Shown piece by piece: positions 1 to 9,558 of a stretch of DNA of 64,000 nt. The translations under genes were made by a program, and so were the position numbers. The DNA is from a virus. The stretch is from positions 28,714-92,713 of the IMG/VR virus record IMGVR_UViG_3300042691_029560, one strand, 5' to 3'. The notes under the pieces were generated by a model that saw only the letters and a list, made by a program, of their open reading frames with translations, did no database searches and was not told the origin of the DNA. The stretch's first letter is position 1; the number at the start of each line of letters is the position of its first letter.

Positions 1-3000
1 AGTTCATTCGGCTGGGTTGAAGCTGTGATTGACTCTGAAGTAGAAGCAACGTGTTGCTTGTGCCACTTCTCTGGGATTAGATCTGTTTTGCCAAGAGCCT
101 TAGCACGACGCATAATGTGGCGACGAACCTTGTTTCTTTCAGATTCTTTTGCACGGCCGAATGCTTGAATAGCATTCTTCAGATCCTCTTCATTACGAAT
201 AGGATATGCTCCGTCTGGAAGAGCCTGACGCTTCTTTACGGCTGCATCGCGCTCTGCCTTGGTAATAGCAAAGTTGTCAACGTAACCATAAACCTTGTTT
301 GACAATTCAGCACTCCTGGCGGAAAGAACAGCTGCTCTTTCGCTACGGAATGCGTCAAACCTAGCTTTAGCTGCGGCAACCTGAGCATCTGGACCATAAA
401 GTTCAGAAGCTTTTAGTTCAGCTAGAGGGCGAGCACCAGCTGCAACAAGGGCCATTACAGCACCTGATGCGACACGGGCACGGGCGATTGGGAAGCCAGG
501 AACATTAACCTGGCAGACAGCTACAAGCTCAAGTGAGCCACGGATTGGACGCCAGTCACCTGAAGGAGCAGATGCACGAAGTGCACGTACTTGCTCAGGG
601 GTTGCGGATGGGCGAAGTCCACCGGCGACCCAGATACCATGTGCATCTTCTCCGGCATGTACGTCAGCAATTGCTGATGCAGTGTCGTCGTAGTGCTTAA
701 CGGCGTCTAGTGCGCTAGCTTCTAGTGGGGCATGGCCTCCCGCAAGCGTGAGTTGACCTACTGGTACATCCTTACCATTGGCAGTGCGAACAACGCCAGT
801 GTGGAAGTAAGAGTAGTTACTCTTGCTACGGGGAGGTTTGGTGCCGGCTACCAAACCGATATGATCAACGTTCCAAGCTGCAATGTGACCAAAGACTCTA
901 CCATCGTCAGTAACGGTGATAGGGGTAGGTTTACTTAGCTTAGGATTGTTAAACCATTCAGCAGGTGGCACAACCGGGATAGCTCCAGCAACTACAGCGC
1001 ATGCAACAAGCGATGCTGATTCTGGAGAATCCAGGTCTTCGGCATAAATTCCATCTTTTGGAATCATACTTTCCTCCTGGGGGTTTGCTTCCTCTAATAG
1101 GAAGATCTTGCATTCTTGGAACGCGGGCTTTGGCACCATAGTGATTGCCATTACCCGAGCTTTGTTGATAGTGAGTTTGTCTCCACCAACTTTTTTGTCG
1201 TCATCGATATCGATGTCGTTCTCAGTCTTAGCTTTAGAGTCCGATTTCTTTTTCTCTTCTTCAGCTTCAAACTGATCCATATCGGCTGATACGCCACGGA
1301 TAAATCCGTTGCGAACCAGACGTTCGGCTTCACGCCCGTACTCGCCGGTATCAAATACGCCAAACGCGTTTCCAATACCTTCTTCTGTACGCTCCATTCG
1401 GTCAATACGACCGACTACGACGGACCCATTGTGTCCATCTGAAGTTCTAACTTGCCACAGCAAAGGAAGTGGCAGCTCACGCATAGTTATAGAACCTTTA
1501 CGGAAAGTACGCCCGTCTCCAGTCTCTTTTCCTTCAGGAATAACTAGCGGAATTCTAAATGATGACCCACTTCCGCCCGCTACTAAAGGAGCAGCCGCAA
1601 GAAGTCCAAGTCTTTGTTTAGCGTTGTTTGATCGGGCTAAAAGTTCTAACGAGTTTATAACCATCTCGCTTGATTTAATGACATCGCTACTAAACATAGC
1701 TTTGTTACCGCCACGGCCTTTTCTACCATACATCTCTCTATGACGCTTGTCTCCGGTCCACATGCCAGTCATTTCTTTGTGGCGTAGAGCACAGTAACCT
1801 TTAGCACGTGGGCCTAGGTATTTTTCAAGTTGTCTTACGCAACGAGTCCAGTCACCCTTGGTGTTCCATCTAATCTTTAGACCACCCTTACCAACAGTCC
1901 AGTAGCGGCGTAATTCTTCTGCGTTACCACGGTTGCGATCTAAGCCACCGGCTGCAACAAGAATTTCTTCTCTAGGACCCCAAAGAACCATCATCTCGTA
2001 TTGAAGATACGCTGCAGAGGCAGTGATTCCATCTACTTGCTTTAGAACATCATTTAAAGTTGCGGAATCAAGTGGGACTACAGGTGGTGGAGTTGCTGAC
2101 TTAAGATCAGAAAGAGTTTTTTCGTCACGAACCCACTTCTTATCTAAACGACGGTAAATCATAGGAGCCGTAGACGTTGAGCTAGCTGGCACCATACTTA
2201 CAAGATCTAGCACAGCCTGAGGGTCGTCCGGAGCAACAATAGCAAAATATAGAGGCTGAACGTCAGAAGTTTCAGGAGTTAGCTGGACTGGCTTTCCTGG
2301 ATCTTTTGGGGTTGGACTACTTTTAGGTGCGCCTTCTGGCTTAGCCTCGTCTTTTTGAGTTTCTGTTACCGCATCAGTTGCAGGCTTTTGAGCTTCAGCT
2401 ATTTCAGCTGGAGTATTAGGTGCTGCAACCATTGCAGAAGCAACAACAGGAGATGCCCAGTTATTGTCAGTCTCTGGTTGCATCTCATCGCGTTGTTTTG
2501 AAGCACGCCACTTTTTTAGAAGCGGGTGATCATAAGATTCTATTCGCTCTTCTTTTTCATCTCCAGCACTTGTCATAGGAGTTTTGTAGTCTCCTGGAGA
2601 ATAAGAAGCACGTTGGCTTTGTACCCAAGCCGGGAAGTCATAAAGAACTTGGTGTAGATCTTCCTTAGTCATTGCAGGAAGTGTGCCAGAAATTCTAGCG
2701 TTTGGTCTATCTATTGGAGTACGAGGTTCACCAAGAATTCCAGAAGTATCTAGGGGACCTTCAAGTATTTCTTGTGGAGGTAGCCCAGATTCGGCTCTCT
2801 TTCTTTGCTCTTCTAGACTAATTCCCCCAGGCTTACCTTTGGAAGCTTCAGCACCCTGAGGTGTTGCACCTTGCTGTCCTGGTGCAACACTTTGCTTTCC
2901 AGCAGTAGTTTTTCCAGTATTGCCTTTGCTACCAAATCTTCCACCAGCAGCCCTAGGTTGTTTTGCAACATTTGCCGAACGTTCTTTTGAAGTATAGCCA

Positions 3001-4004
3001 GGCGTACCCATACCGCCTTCTCCAGCAGCAACCATACCAAGATCAATCATCTCCCAGTCTTCTTCTGGAATTGATCGGGCAGCTAGCATAGCTTCGTCTT
3101 TATCTAGGTCAAAAACAGAAACTTTTCCATAAGGACTACTTGCAAGTCTTGCTGCCATCAGTACAGCAGACGAAGGATCTATTAATATATGACTTTTTTC
3201 TATGCCGTCATCTTCAAAGTCAAGCTGCTCGTCATAGTCCCAAACATCGTGGTCAACATTACCCATGTCATCCCAGCAGTCGTTATCCCAAACGTAGACT
3301 TGCCCATCAATGTCAACTTTGTATAGACGATCTAATCCAGACCCATCCAAACAAACTCTAGCCATAAATTCTGGGCCATAATTTTCTTCCAAGTCAAAAG
3401 CATTTTTAAATGGATCAACTGGATTTTGAGACATTAAGTATCCATCAGCTTTCATAGCTTTAGGATCTGCGTGCTCTACAATGTCAGCGGCCCAACGCCA
3501 AGCGGAATCCCCGCCCCACAGCGCCCACGCTATTCGTCCGTTAGAAGGGAAGTTGTCTTGGCCAGGCTTCCAACCCTTACCCTTTTTGTCAACTTCGTGA
3601 CGCGGGAAATATTTTGCTATATGGCGGACTTTTTGTAGACCTATCTGTCCGCCGCGAGCCAAGATACGAGCAGTGTTAAGGCCAACAGGAGTGCCGCCAC
3701 GCTTGTGCTCTTTACGCCACTCAAGTGCTTTTTTAGCTTCAGCCTGAGCAGCTTTAGGAATTGTATACATACGTCCAGCAGCAGCTGTTATAGATTTTGC
3801 ATCTAAAGTTTGGAGTGCTATATTAGCAAGAGATGCTTCATTTGAGTAAAGATTCCGATCGGCTTTTTCCCATTTTCTAGAAGAAAATAACTCCTCGGGA
3901 ACACCTGACTCAACAACCATGTTGAAGTCAGTATCGACAACTACACCATGATGGTCGCTCGTAAATAGGAGCTGAGACCCAGATTGGCCGATTAATGTGA
4001 TCAT
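1..4004 (-). CDS. Prohead (capsid maturation) protease in a very long multidomain protein, C-terminus off the left edge
   Basis: This frame is open from the ATG at 4004 to the window edge, more than 1,330 codons. Near residues 70-175 is a phage-associated module with the core RGGTPVG and a Trp-rich GRIAWALWGGD segment; its function is unknown to me. A Pro/Lys/Gln-rich linker follows (about 340-600). The region about 840-970 resembles HK97-type S78 prohead proteases: His858 in DGHNG before a VGRI strand, and Ser906 in RGVSAD, in the order expected for the catalytic His and Ser. A second capsid-protease-associated region (about 1030-1180) and a tail with RRHIMRRAKALGKTDLIPE follow, as in actinophage maturation proteases. 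Head proteases of this family cut scaffold and capsid proteins during assembly. It is much longer than usual for the family. It lies downstream of the giant gene in the head operon and is a candidate to process the giant protein (inference). Confidence 0.85.
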   Translation of the reverse strand, partial: MITLIGQSGSQLLFTSDHHGVVVDTDFNMVVESGVPEELFSSRKWEKADRNLYSNEASLANIALQTLDAKSITAAAGRMYTIPKAAQAEAKKALEWRKEHKRGGTPVGLNTARILARGGQIGLQKVRHIAKYFPRHEVDKKGKGWKPGQDNFPSNGRIAWALWGGDSAWRWAADIVEHADPKAMKADGYLMSQNPVDPFKNAFDLEENYGPEFMARVCLDGSGLDRLYKVDIDGQVYVWDNDCWDDMGNVDHDVWDYDEQLDFEDDGIEKSHILIDPSSAVLMAARLASSPYGKVSVFDLDKDEAMLAARSIPEEDWEMIDLGMVAAGEGGMGTPGYTSKERSANVAKQPRAAGGRFGSKGNTGKTTAGKQSVAPGQQGATPQGAEASKGKPGGISLEEQRKRAESGLPPQEILEGPLDTSGILGEPRTPIDRPNARISGTLPAMTKEDLHQVLYDFPAWVQSQRASYSPGDYKTPMTSAGDEKEERIESYDHPLLKKWRASKQRDEMQPETDNNWASPVVASAMVAAPNTPAEIAEAQKPATDAVTETQKDEAKPEGAPKSSPTPKDPGKPVQLTPETSDVQPLYFAIVAPDDPQAVLDLVSMVPASSTSTAPMIYRRLDKKWVRDEKTLSDLKSATPPPVVPLDSATLNDVLKQVDGITASAAYLQYEMMVLWGPREEILVAAGGLDRNRGNAEELRRYWTVGKGGLKIRWNTKGDWTRCVRQLEKYLGPRAKGYCALRHKEMTGMWTGDKRHREMYGRKGRGGNKAMFSSDVIKSSEMVINSLELLARSNNAKQRLGLLAAAPLVAGGSGSSFRIPLVIPEGKETGDGRTFRKGSITMRELPLPLLWQVRTSDGHNGSVVVGRIDRMERTEEGIGNAFGVFDTGEYGREAERLVRNGFIRGVSADMDQFEAEEEKKKSDSKAKTENDIDIDDDKKVGGDKLTINKARVMAITMVPKPAFQECKIFLLEEANPQEESMIPKDGIYAEDLDSPESASLVACAVVAGAIPVVPPAEWFNNPKLSKPTPITVTDDGRVFGHIAAWNVDHIGLVAGTKPPRSKSNYSYFHTGVVRTANGKDVPVGQLTLAGGHAPLEASALDAVKHYDDTASAIADVHAGEDAHGIWVAGGLRPSATPEQVRALRASAPSGDWRPIRGSLELVAVCQVNVPGFPIARARVASGAVMALVAAGARPLAELKASELYGPDAQVAAAKARFDAFRSERAAVLSARSAELSNKVYGYVDNFAITKAERDAAVKKRQALPDGAYPIRNEEDLKNAIQAFGRAKESERNKVRRHIMRRAKALGKTDLIPEKWHKQHVASTSESITASTQPNE

Positions 4005-4063
4005 CTAAAAGTCCTGCTGTTGATAGTATTTATATTTATTGTACACTTCTATTGTAAAAGTGA

Positions 4064-4234
4064 CTATTCTGGTTTACCACGGTAGACGCCGTTTTCATCA
4101 ACTTCATCGGAGTCGTCTTCATAATCCGGAACCGGATTTCCAATGATTCTAGCCATAAGAGCCCAGTATTCTGGGTCATCTTCTGTGTATTGCTTAGGCA
4201 TATCTGGGTCTTCTGGCATTTCTTTTTCAGCCAT
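4064..4234 (-). CDS. Small acidic hypothetical protein in the head operon
   Basis: A 56-residue protein beginning MAEKEMPEDPD and ending NGVYRGKPE. It is rich in Asp, Glu and Pro and has no membrane segment. Its ATG lies two bases after the TAA of the giant gene, and the protease gene starts about 60 bases downstream, so it sits inside the head operon. Head operons often carry small acidic scaffold or decoration proteins here, but nothing in the sequence identifies it. Confidence 0.65.
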   Translation of the reverse strand: MAEKEMPEDPDMPKQYTEDDPEYWALMARIIGNPVPDYEDDSDEVDENGVYRGKPE

Positions 4235-4236
4235 TT

Positions 4237-7200
4237 TTACTCCTCATCTTTGGATTCATCAGTAGATTTTTGAACAGCGTTTCCAATACTATATCCGTCC
4301 AGAGGGCTCCAGTCTCCGAGCTCTGTCCCAAGAATATAGTCTACAGCTTTTTGAGCCTGGCTAGTTGCGCTAATGATCTCATCTGGGTTAGATTTTAGGT
4401 GCTTTAGCCAACTTTGAACGTAAGCTGCACTATTATCAAATACTGCATCAACGCCAAACATATTACCTAGAAGAGCGGCTCCAATTTCAGCAATAAGTTC
4501 TTCTCTAGCTCTGGACTCTAGATCTGTTTCATAGTCTTTAGTTAGATCTGATCTATCTAAGCGATTTGGATGACCAGTGCTGTGTACCAGCTCATGGGCA
4601 ATGGTATCAAACAGATCTTCAGGAGATTCAAACTGCTCTAGATTAGGAAGGGTCACTTGGTCAGAGATAGTTCCCCAGCTTGGTGCTTGGTGAGCACCGC
4701 CAACTCCAACGTACTTGTGAGTGACGTTAGGTGCTTTTCCAGTTCTAGCGGCCATAGCTTTCTTGTATCTTTCAACAATAAACTCTTGTGCATCCAGTGG
4801 AGTCATCTTAGGAAGAGATTCTGTAGAAAGATCAGGCAAGTTTAGACCATCAATCTGTTCAGCATTGAATACTGCCATAGCTTTGAACATGGTGAATGAT
4901 CTAGTCTTATTTGGGTCTTTCTCATCCTTTTGGACTATACGCATAGGAACAAGAATGAATGTACCCTTCTCACCCTTACGGACTTGACCACCCATCTGCT
5001 CTGCCTGCTTATAGGTCATCCATCTAGGATCGCTGTACCCGTTTTCTTCTTGAGCAAATCTAAGTGCCATTGCGTTAACACCAGAGTAGATATGCTTAGA
5101 AGATGGGTTTCTAGGCAGACCCATACCAGCGTACTTTTCGCCTTCTTTATAAGGTTTACGCCAAGGAGTCTCGCCCTGCTTAATCTTTTCAAACAGGCCG
5201 GCCATAACTTTTTCTGTGGCAGTTTTGCTGTCAGAAACGACTTTCTTACCAGTACGACTCTTACCACCAGGCTTTTGAGCAAAGCCAGTTATTTCTGGGT
5301 TTTCATCAGATCCCGGGGTTCCAGGCGGATAAGCAGAAGGAGCATCCTCTGGTCTTAAGTTCGTGTCAGGGTTCCAGCTACGTGGGCCAGGATATCCTGG
5401 AACACCAGCCTGCTCCATCATGTCAACAGAGCTGTTAATCCATGGAGGAAGAACATCATTACCTAGTACAAAATCTACAGCTATCTCTGCTTCGGCCATA
5501 GCTTTAGTTATTTCAGCGTCACTTAAGCGGTGAGATTTTAGGTACTCAGCTGTTCTATTTGGATCATGGTTAATTCCTAGACGCTGTAGTAACAGCTGTG
5601 ATGCAATTTCAGCCACAGCTTCTTCCCTAGCTCTTTGCGGATCGGTAACACCTCTTCCAGCAAGATGGCCTTCTCTTCCAAGTCTACGTCTAGTTCCGCT
5701 AGCATGGGCAAGTTCGTGGAATAGACTGTATAGATAATCCTCCGGACTATCGTACTTACTTCTATCCGGAAGCCTAATTGATTCAACACCTTCACTTACA
5801 GACCAGAATGGAGTTATAGGTTTTCCTTTATTAGGTCCTTCTTTTGTCTCAATACCAATCAGATCTTCGTAGACCTTTAGTCTTCCAGATCCACCACGCT
5901 TCTTTTCAGCTTCAGCAAATCTACCAAGAACGAATTCCAAAGCCTGAGAAGCTGTCATTTTTTGCTGCTGCTTAGGGTTGTATGGCTCTAATCCATCCAT
6001 CTGAGCTGCGTTAAACACAGTCACAGGAGTCTGAACAAGTACACGTTCTCCGGTATCCTCGTTTTCAATAGTGCGGAATGTCATAATCCGAACACCCTGC
6101 TCACCATCACGTATCTTTGCGCCCATTTTTTTAGCCTGAGCTACAGACATCCATCTTGGATCTGTATATCCTCTCTCGGCTGCAGCTGCGGCAAGTGCGT
6201 GGTGGTTTATACCACTGTATTGGTGCTCTGAAGATGGGTTGAATGGCATGTTGCTAGGATTAACCGGAGCAGACATTGGGTCTTCAGCAGGATACTCAGA
6301 GTATGGTTTGTCGTAATCACCTGTACGATATGGCCTAGGGTTTTTAATACGCTCACGGAAAATGTCAAGCATCTTGGCTGCAGCTGATTTATTATCAGCT
6401 ACGGCTTTAGCTTTCTTTTCTTCAAAAGTTTTAGCTGGAACGGTTTCAGATGGAAGCGTTTGAGCAAAGCCATCTACATCTTCACCGCCCCTAATTTTGT
6501 CATCTTTTAGTGCAGCGTCTGCAGCATCTAAATTATCAGTAAAGTCTTTAGCAACCTTATCAACGGTAGGAGCTTCAATAGCTTTTGGAGTAGCTGGTTT
6601 CTTTGGCTTTAGATCTTCTGGGTGATTTTTCTTCCAACGATCTTTAGCAATTCTTGCAGCAAGTTTTGCTTTCTTAATTGCAGCAGATAGCTCAGAGATA
6701 GCAGCCATCTTCTCTTCAACGCCCTTAGACTTCTTCAAGTTGTCGATAGCTTTTTGTAGATCGGCTTTGACGTAACGCATGTTGTTTACGAATTCGCCGA
6801 CGTTGTTTACATCTTCACGAACCTTGGAGGTCTTACCCTTCCATTCGTCAAATAGACCTAGGGCGTTGCTTAGCGAAGCTATAGCCTCTAAAATACGGTG
6901 AGGACGCTTAGGTTGTTTTCCACCAAGCTGAGCAAATCCAGCTTCATCTACTCCAGCAGGAAGTATTTGAGTGTTTTTACCTGGAGTTTGTGCAAAACCT
7001 ACGTTATCTGACTTAGTGTTGTCAGGGGTCTCTACTAGGTCGAGCTCTACAGTTAAGTTTCCATTTGAATCTTCTTTAACTGAAGTAACCTTAAATTTTG
7101 AATTTCTTGGTAATATAACTTCATCTTCAGCGTATCTAGATAATGCAGACCCCATAGAATATCCGGTTAATTTAGATCCTTTAGGCGAAAGTGCATATGT

Positions 7201-9558
7201 TATTGATTTGCCAGTAAGTCGATTTCCGGTGAGTGCCTGTACAGGATTTACAAATAAATCAATCGAGTTTAAATCTGTAGAAGTTGACATAAAGCCAGGG
7301 TCAATAAATTCAGCTCCAGGGACTAAAGCCTTTTTAGCTTTTTCAAAGTCATCTAGTCCCCTACGAGATTCACCAAGTGTAACTACTTTTCCATCACTAA
7401 AAAACTCTCCTCTAAACAATCTAGAAGCTATTAGGGGATTTTTTGAAGTTAAAGAGTCTAGCCCACGGACTACAGATTCTTGATCTTTAGGAACAGGTGT
7501 ACCAGTCCTTAATGCTTTATTTATAGGTATATAAGCTGCACGAGTGCTATATTTTCTAGCAGCACTTGACTCATCTTTTGTAATAACATCTTTTGAAGAT
7601 AAGCCTTTAGACAGATCTGCTGGTGGAGTAAATGTAGATTTTCTAGCTTTAAGTTGTCGCCAATCAAAATCTCCGGACTTCATTTTAAAGAAATCGTTGT
7701 CAGATAGGAAATAGTATCCAGCCTGAATTACGTCAAACGTATCTGCATTTTCTTCATCTTCTTCATCAGCATCTTCATCAAAAATAGATTCGTTTAGACT
7801 AATACGATACAGTCCAGTGTTAGAGTCGGATGGATTTCCGGTTACTTGATCAAGAGTAATTCCTGTAAACTCTGCTTCATCACTTCCAAGAACTTCTTTA
7901 CCGGGTTCTGCATACCTGCTAGTTACTGATCTATTCAAATCCTGAAATCCTAGGGGAAGAGTGTCACTGTCAATAGACACATTAAACTTAGTCTTGTCCC
8001 CACGTTTTAAAGTTTTATTTTCCAGTGTTACTGTTCTGCTACCGTCTGAAGACTCTACAGACTTTCTAGAAGACTCTAATTTTTTATCTTCTTCGGCAGC
8101 TTGCTCACGTAGTTTTTGTCGTAAATCCTCTCTAGCTGCTTGTAATTTTAAAAATTTTGAACTATTTGTATATTCTCTAGTGTCTTCATAAGACACGTAA
8201 TCATCAATTTCAGCACCTTCAAAAGGTTTTTTTGGATCAGCATTAAGCCTTTTTTCTAAAGATTCTTTAGTTACAATTGCATATTCCGGAGCTATTCGCT
8301 CTGCTTCAACAGCTTCCCACCCAATATCATCTCCCTCTTGCATCTCGTATTCTTCTTTAGACAATCCATTTTCATCTAATTCAACAGGGTAGTCGTTATC
8401 TTTAAATTCTTCGGTTCTAAAAATAAATTTATCTTTGTCTTCTTCTTTACCAGTGATGTCAAATAAAGTTACTCCAGTGTACCTAGATGGAAATCTTTCT
8501 AGCCTAGGTTCTTCACCAAAACCAATATCGTCACCGAGATAGTCTGTGAATCCAGTGACTCCCTCAAAATGTTTTTCATAATCATCTAGCCCGGTGCCCG
8601 ACTCATAAGATCTGTCAAGTGGATACCAATCTCCTGGATTAATTTTGTTTCCGGAAGATAGAGTTATAGGAGTGTCTCCAAATACATCTCCCTGTACCTT
8701 GTTAAATCCAGGTTTTCTAGGTTTAGAAAATTTTCCTTCTTTTTGAGCAAAGCCGTCGTAATCAACGGTGTCGAACTCAGCGGTTCTAAGCATGATTTGA
8801 CGTTCAGCTTCTTTAAAAGCTTCACTTGCGTCAATTCCAAGATCTACTTTTTCTTTAGGCTTGTCGCTAAAAGTAGCGGTAAATCTGCCACCCTTTTCCA
8901 AAATGTCGGTGACTAGACCGTTTTCCTCACGAGTCCAACGACTAATGTCTTTTTTAGCGTCTTTCTCTGTAGTAGCATCTACAAACTTACGTTCCGCCGC
9001 TGTTTCATTGAACTTGCCGGCTCTTTCAGATCCAGCTGCTTGTGCAAATCCTTCAGAGTCTTCTGGAAGAAGCTCAGAATCAAAAAATACATCTCTCGGC
9101 AAGATAGTATCTTGATTTTCAGCAATTTTATCTAGCTTTTCTCTAGGAGCTACATATTTTCCGACTCTTCGAAGTTGAGTCTCATTTCCCGGAGAATCTT
9201 GAGAATTTACAATTCTTACTGGGACATACTCGACTCCGGCTTTACGAGCCGCGGCTAGTCTATGGTTACCTTCAGTAATAAATGCTTTACCATTTTTAGG
9301 GTTGAGCACTACTATAATTGGCTCTTTAAAGCCGATGCCTTCTTCTAGATCTTTGGCAATGCTGTCTACCGTACTCTGCTCACGAATCTCATTACCTTCA
9401 GCTCCAATTAGAGCTTTGGTATTTACGTACTGAACTACCGATTTTCCATCAGATTTATAATCTTGTAGGTTAGGATTATACTTTTTACTGTATTCAGCAT
9501 CTACCTCTGTACTAGGTGTCTGTGAGAACCCACGGTCCCCCTTTTCGGGGGTTACGCT
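4237..9558 (-). CDS. C-terminal, -1-frame half of the giant polyvalent protein: ParB-like, ADP-ribosyltransferase-like and two ArdC-like units
   Basis: 1,773 codons follow the proposed shift. There is no ATG, GTG, TTG or CTG in frame between the stop at 9577-9579 and a GTG at 9309, and that GTG would cut into the first domain, so translation most likely enters by frameshift. Visible domains in order: a ParB-like fold with GNHRLAAARKAG (about 9160-9400); an ADP-ribosyltransferase-like domain (about 7000-7560) with Arg in RLFRGE, an STS motif and an ExE motif in YAEDEVILP; a charged helical segment; an ArdC-type antirestriction domain with metallopeptidase HELAH near 5710; and a second ArdC-like unit with HELVH near 4590. 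Seven GFAQ-type motifs separate these blocks. ArdC proteins protect incoming DNA from restriction, and ADP-ribosyltransferases modify host proteins. Such injected multidomain proteins are called polyvalent proteins. Expression of this half is inferred. Confidence 0.82.
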   Translation of the reverse strand, partial: SVTPEKGDRGFSQTPSTEVDAEYSKKYNPNLQDYKSDGKSVVQYVNTKALIGAEGNEIREQSTVDSIAKDLEEGIGFKEPIIVVLNPKNGKAFITEGNHRLAAARKAGVEYVPVRIVNSQDSPGNETQLRRVGKYVAPREKLDKIAENQDTILPRDVFFDSELLPEDSEGFAQAAGSERAGKFNETAAERKFVDATTEKDAKKDISRWTREENGLVTDILEKGGRFTATFSDKPKEKVDLGIDASEAFKEAERQIMLRTAEFDTVDYDGFAQKEGKFSKPRKPGFNKVQGDVFGDTPITLSSGNKINPGDWYPLDRSYESGTGLDDYEKHFEGVTGFTDYLGDDIGFGEEPRLERFPSRYTGVTLFDITGKEEDKDKFIFRTEEFKDNDYPVELDENGLSKEEYEMQEGDDIGWEAVEAERIAPEYAIVTKESLEKRLNADPKKPFEGAEIDDYVSYEDTREYTNSSKFLKLQAAREDLRQKLREQAAEEDKKLESSRKSVESSDGSRTVTLENKTLKRGDKTKFNVSIDSDTLPLGFQDLNRSVTSRYAEPGKEVLGSDEAEFTGITLDQVTGNPSDSNTGLYRISLNESIFDEDADEEDEENADTFDVIQAGYYFLSDNDFFKMKSGDFDWRQLKARKSTFTPPADLSKGLSSKDVITKDESSAARKYSTRAAYIPINKALRTGTPVPKDQESVVRGLDSLTSKNPLIASRLFRGEFFSDGKVVTLGESRRGLDDFEKAKKALVPGAEFIDPGFMSTSTDLNSIDLFVNPVQALTGNRLTGKSITYALSPKGSKLTGYSMGSALSRYAEDEVILPRNSKFKVTSVKEDSNGNLTVELDLVETPDNTKSDNVGFAQTPGKNTQILPAGVDEAGFAQLGGKQPKRPHRILEAIASLSNALGLFDEWKGKTSKVREDVNNVGEFVNNMRYVKADLQKAIDNLKKSKGVEEKMAAISELSAAIKKAKLAARIAKDRWKKNHPEDLKPKKPATPKAIEAPTVDKVAKDFTDNLDAADAALKDDKIRGGEDVDGFAQTLPSETVPAKTFEEKKAKAVADNKSAAAKMLDIFRERIKNPRPYRTGDYDKPYSEYPAEDPMSAPVNPSNMPFNPSSEHQYSGINHHALAAAAAERGYTDPRWMSVAQAKKMGAKIRDGEQGVRIMTFRTIENEDTGERVLVQTPVTVFNAAQMDGLEPYNPKQQQKMTASQALEFVLGRFAEAEKKRGGSGRLKVYEDLIGIETKEGPNKGKPITPFWSVSEGVESIRLPDRSKYDSPEDYLYSLFHELAHASGTRRRLGREGHLAGRGVTDPQRAREEAVAEIASQLLLQRLGINHDPNRTAEYLKSHRLSDAEITKAMAEAEIAVDFVLGNDVLPPWINSSVDMMEQAGVPGYPGPRSWNPDTNLRPEDAPSAYPPGTPGSDENPEITGFAQKPGGKSRTGKKVVSDSKTATEKVMAGLFEKIKQGETPWRKPYKEGEKYAGMGLPRNPSSKHIYSGVNAMALRFAQEENGYSDPRWMTYKQAEQMGGQVRKGEKGTFILVPMRIVQKDEKDPNKTRSFTMFKAMAVFNAEQIDGLNLPDLSTESLPKMTPLDAQEFIVERYKKAMAARTGKAPNVTHKYVGVGGAHQAPSWGTISDQVTLPNLEQFESPEDLFDTIAHELVHSTGHPNRLDRSDLTKDYETDLESRAREELIAEIGAALLGNMFGVDAVFDNSAAYVQSWLKHLKSNPDEIISATSQAQKAVDYILGTELGDWSPLDGYSIGNAVQKSTDESKDEE

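Noticed and set aside
4237-9309. GTG at 9309 as the true start of the second half of the giant gene
   Set aside because: It would delete the N-terminal part of the ParB-like domain and the GFSQTP motif; the frameshift site explains the upstream open frame better.
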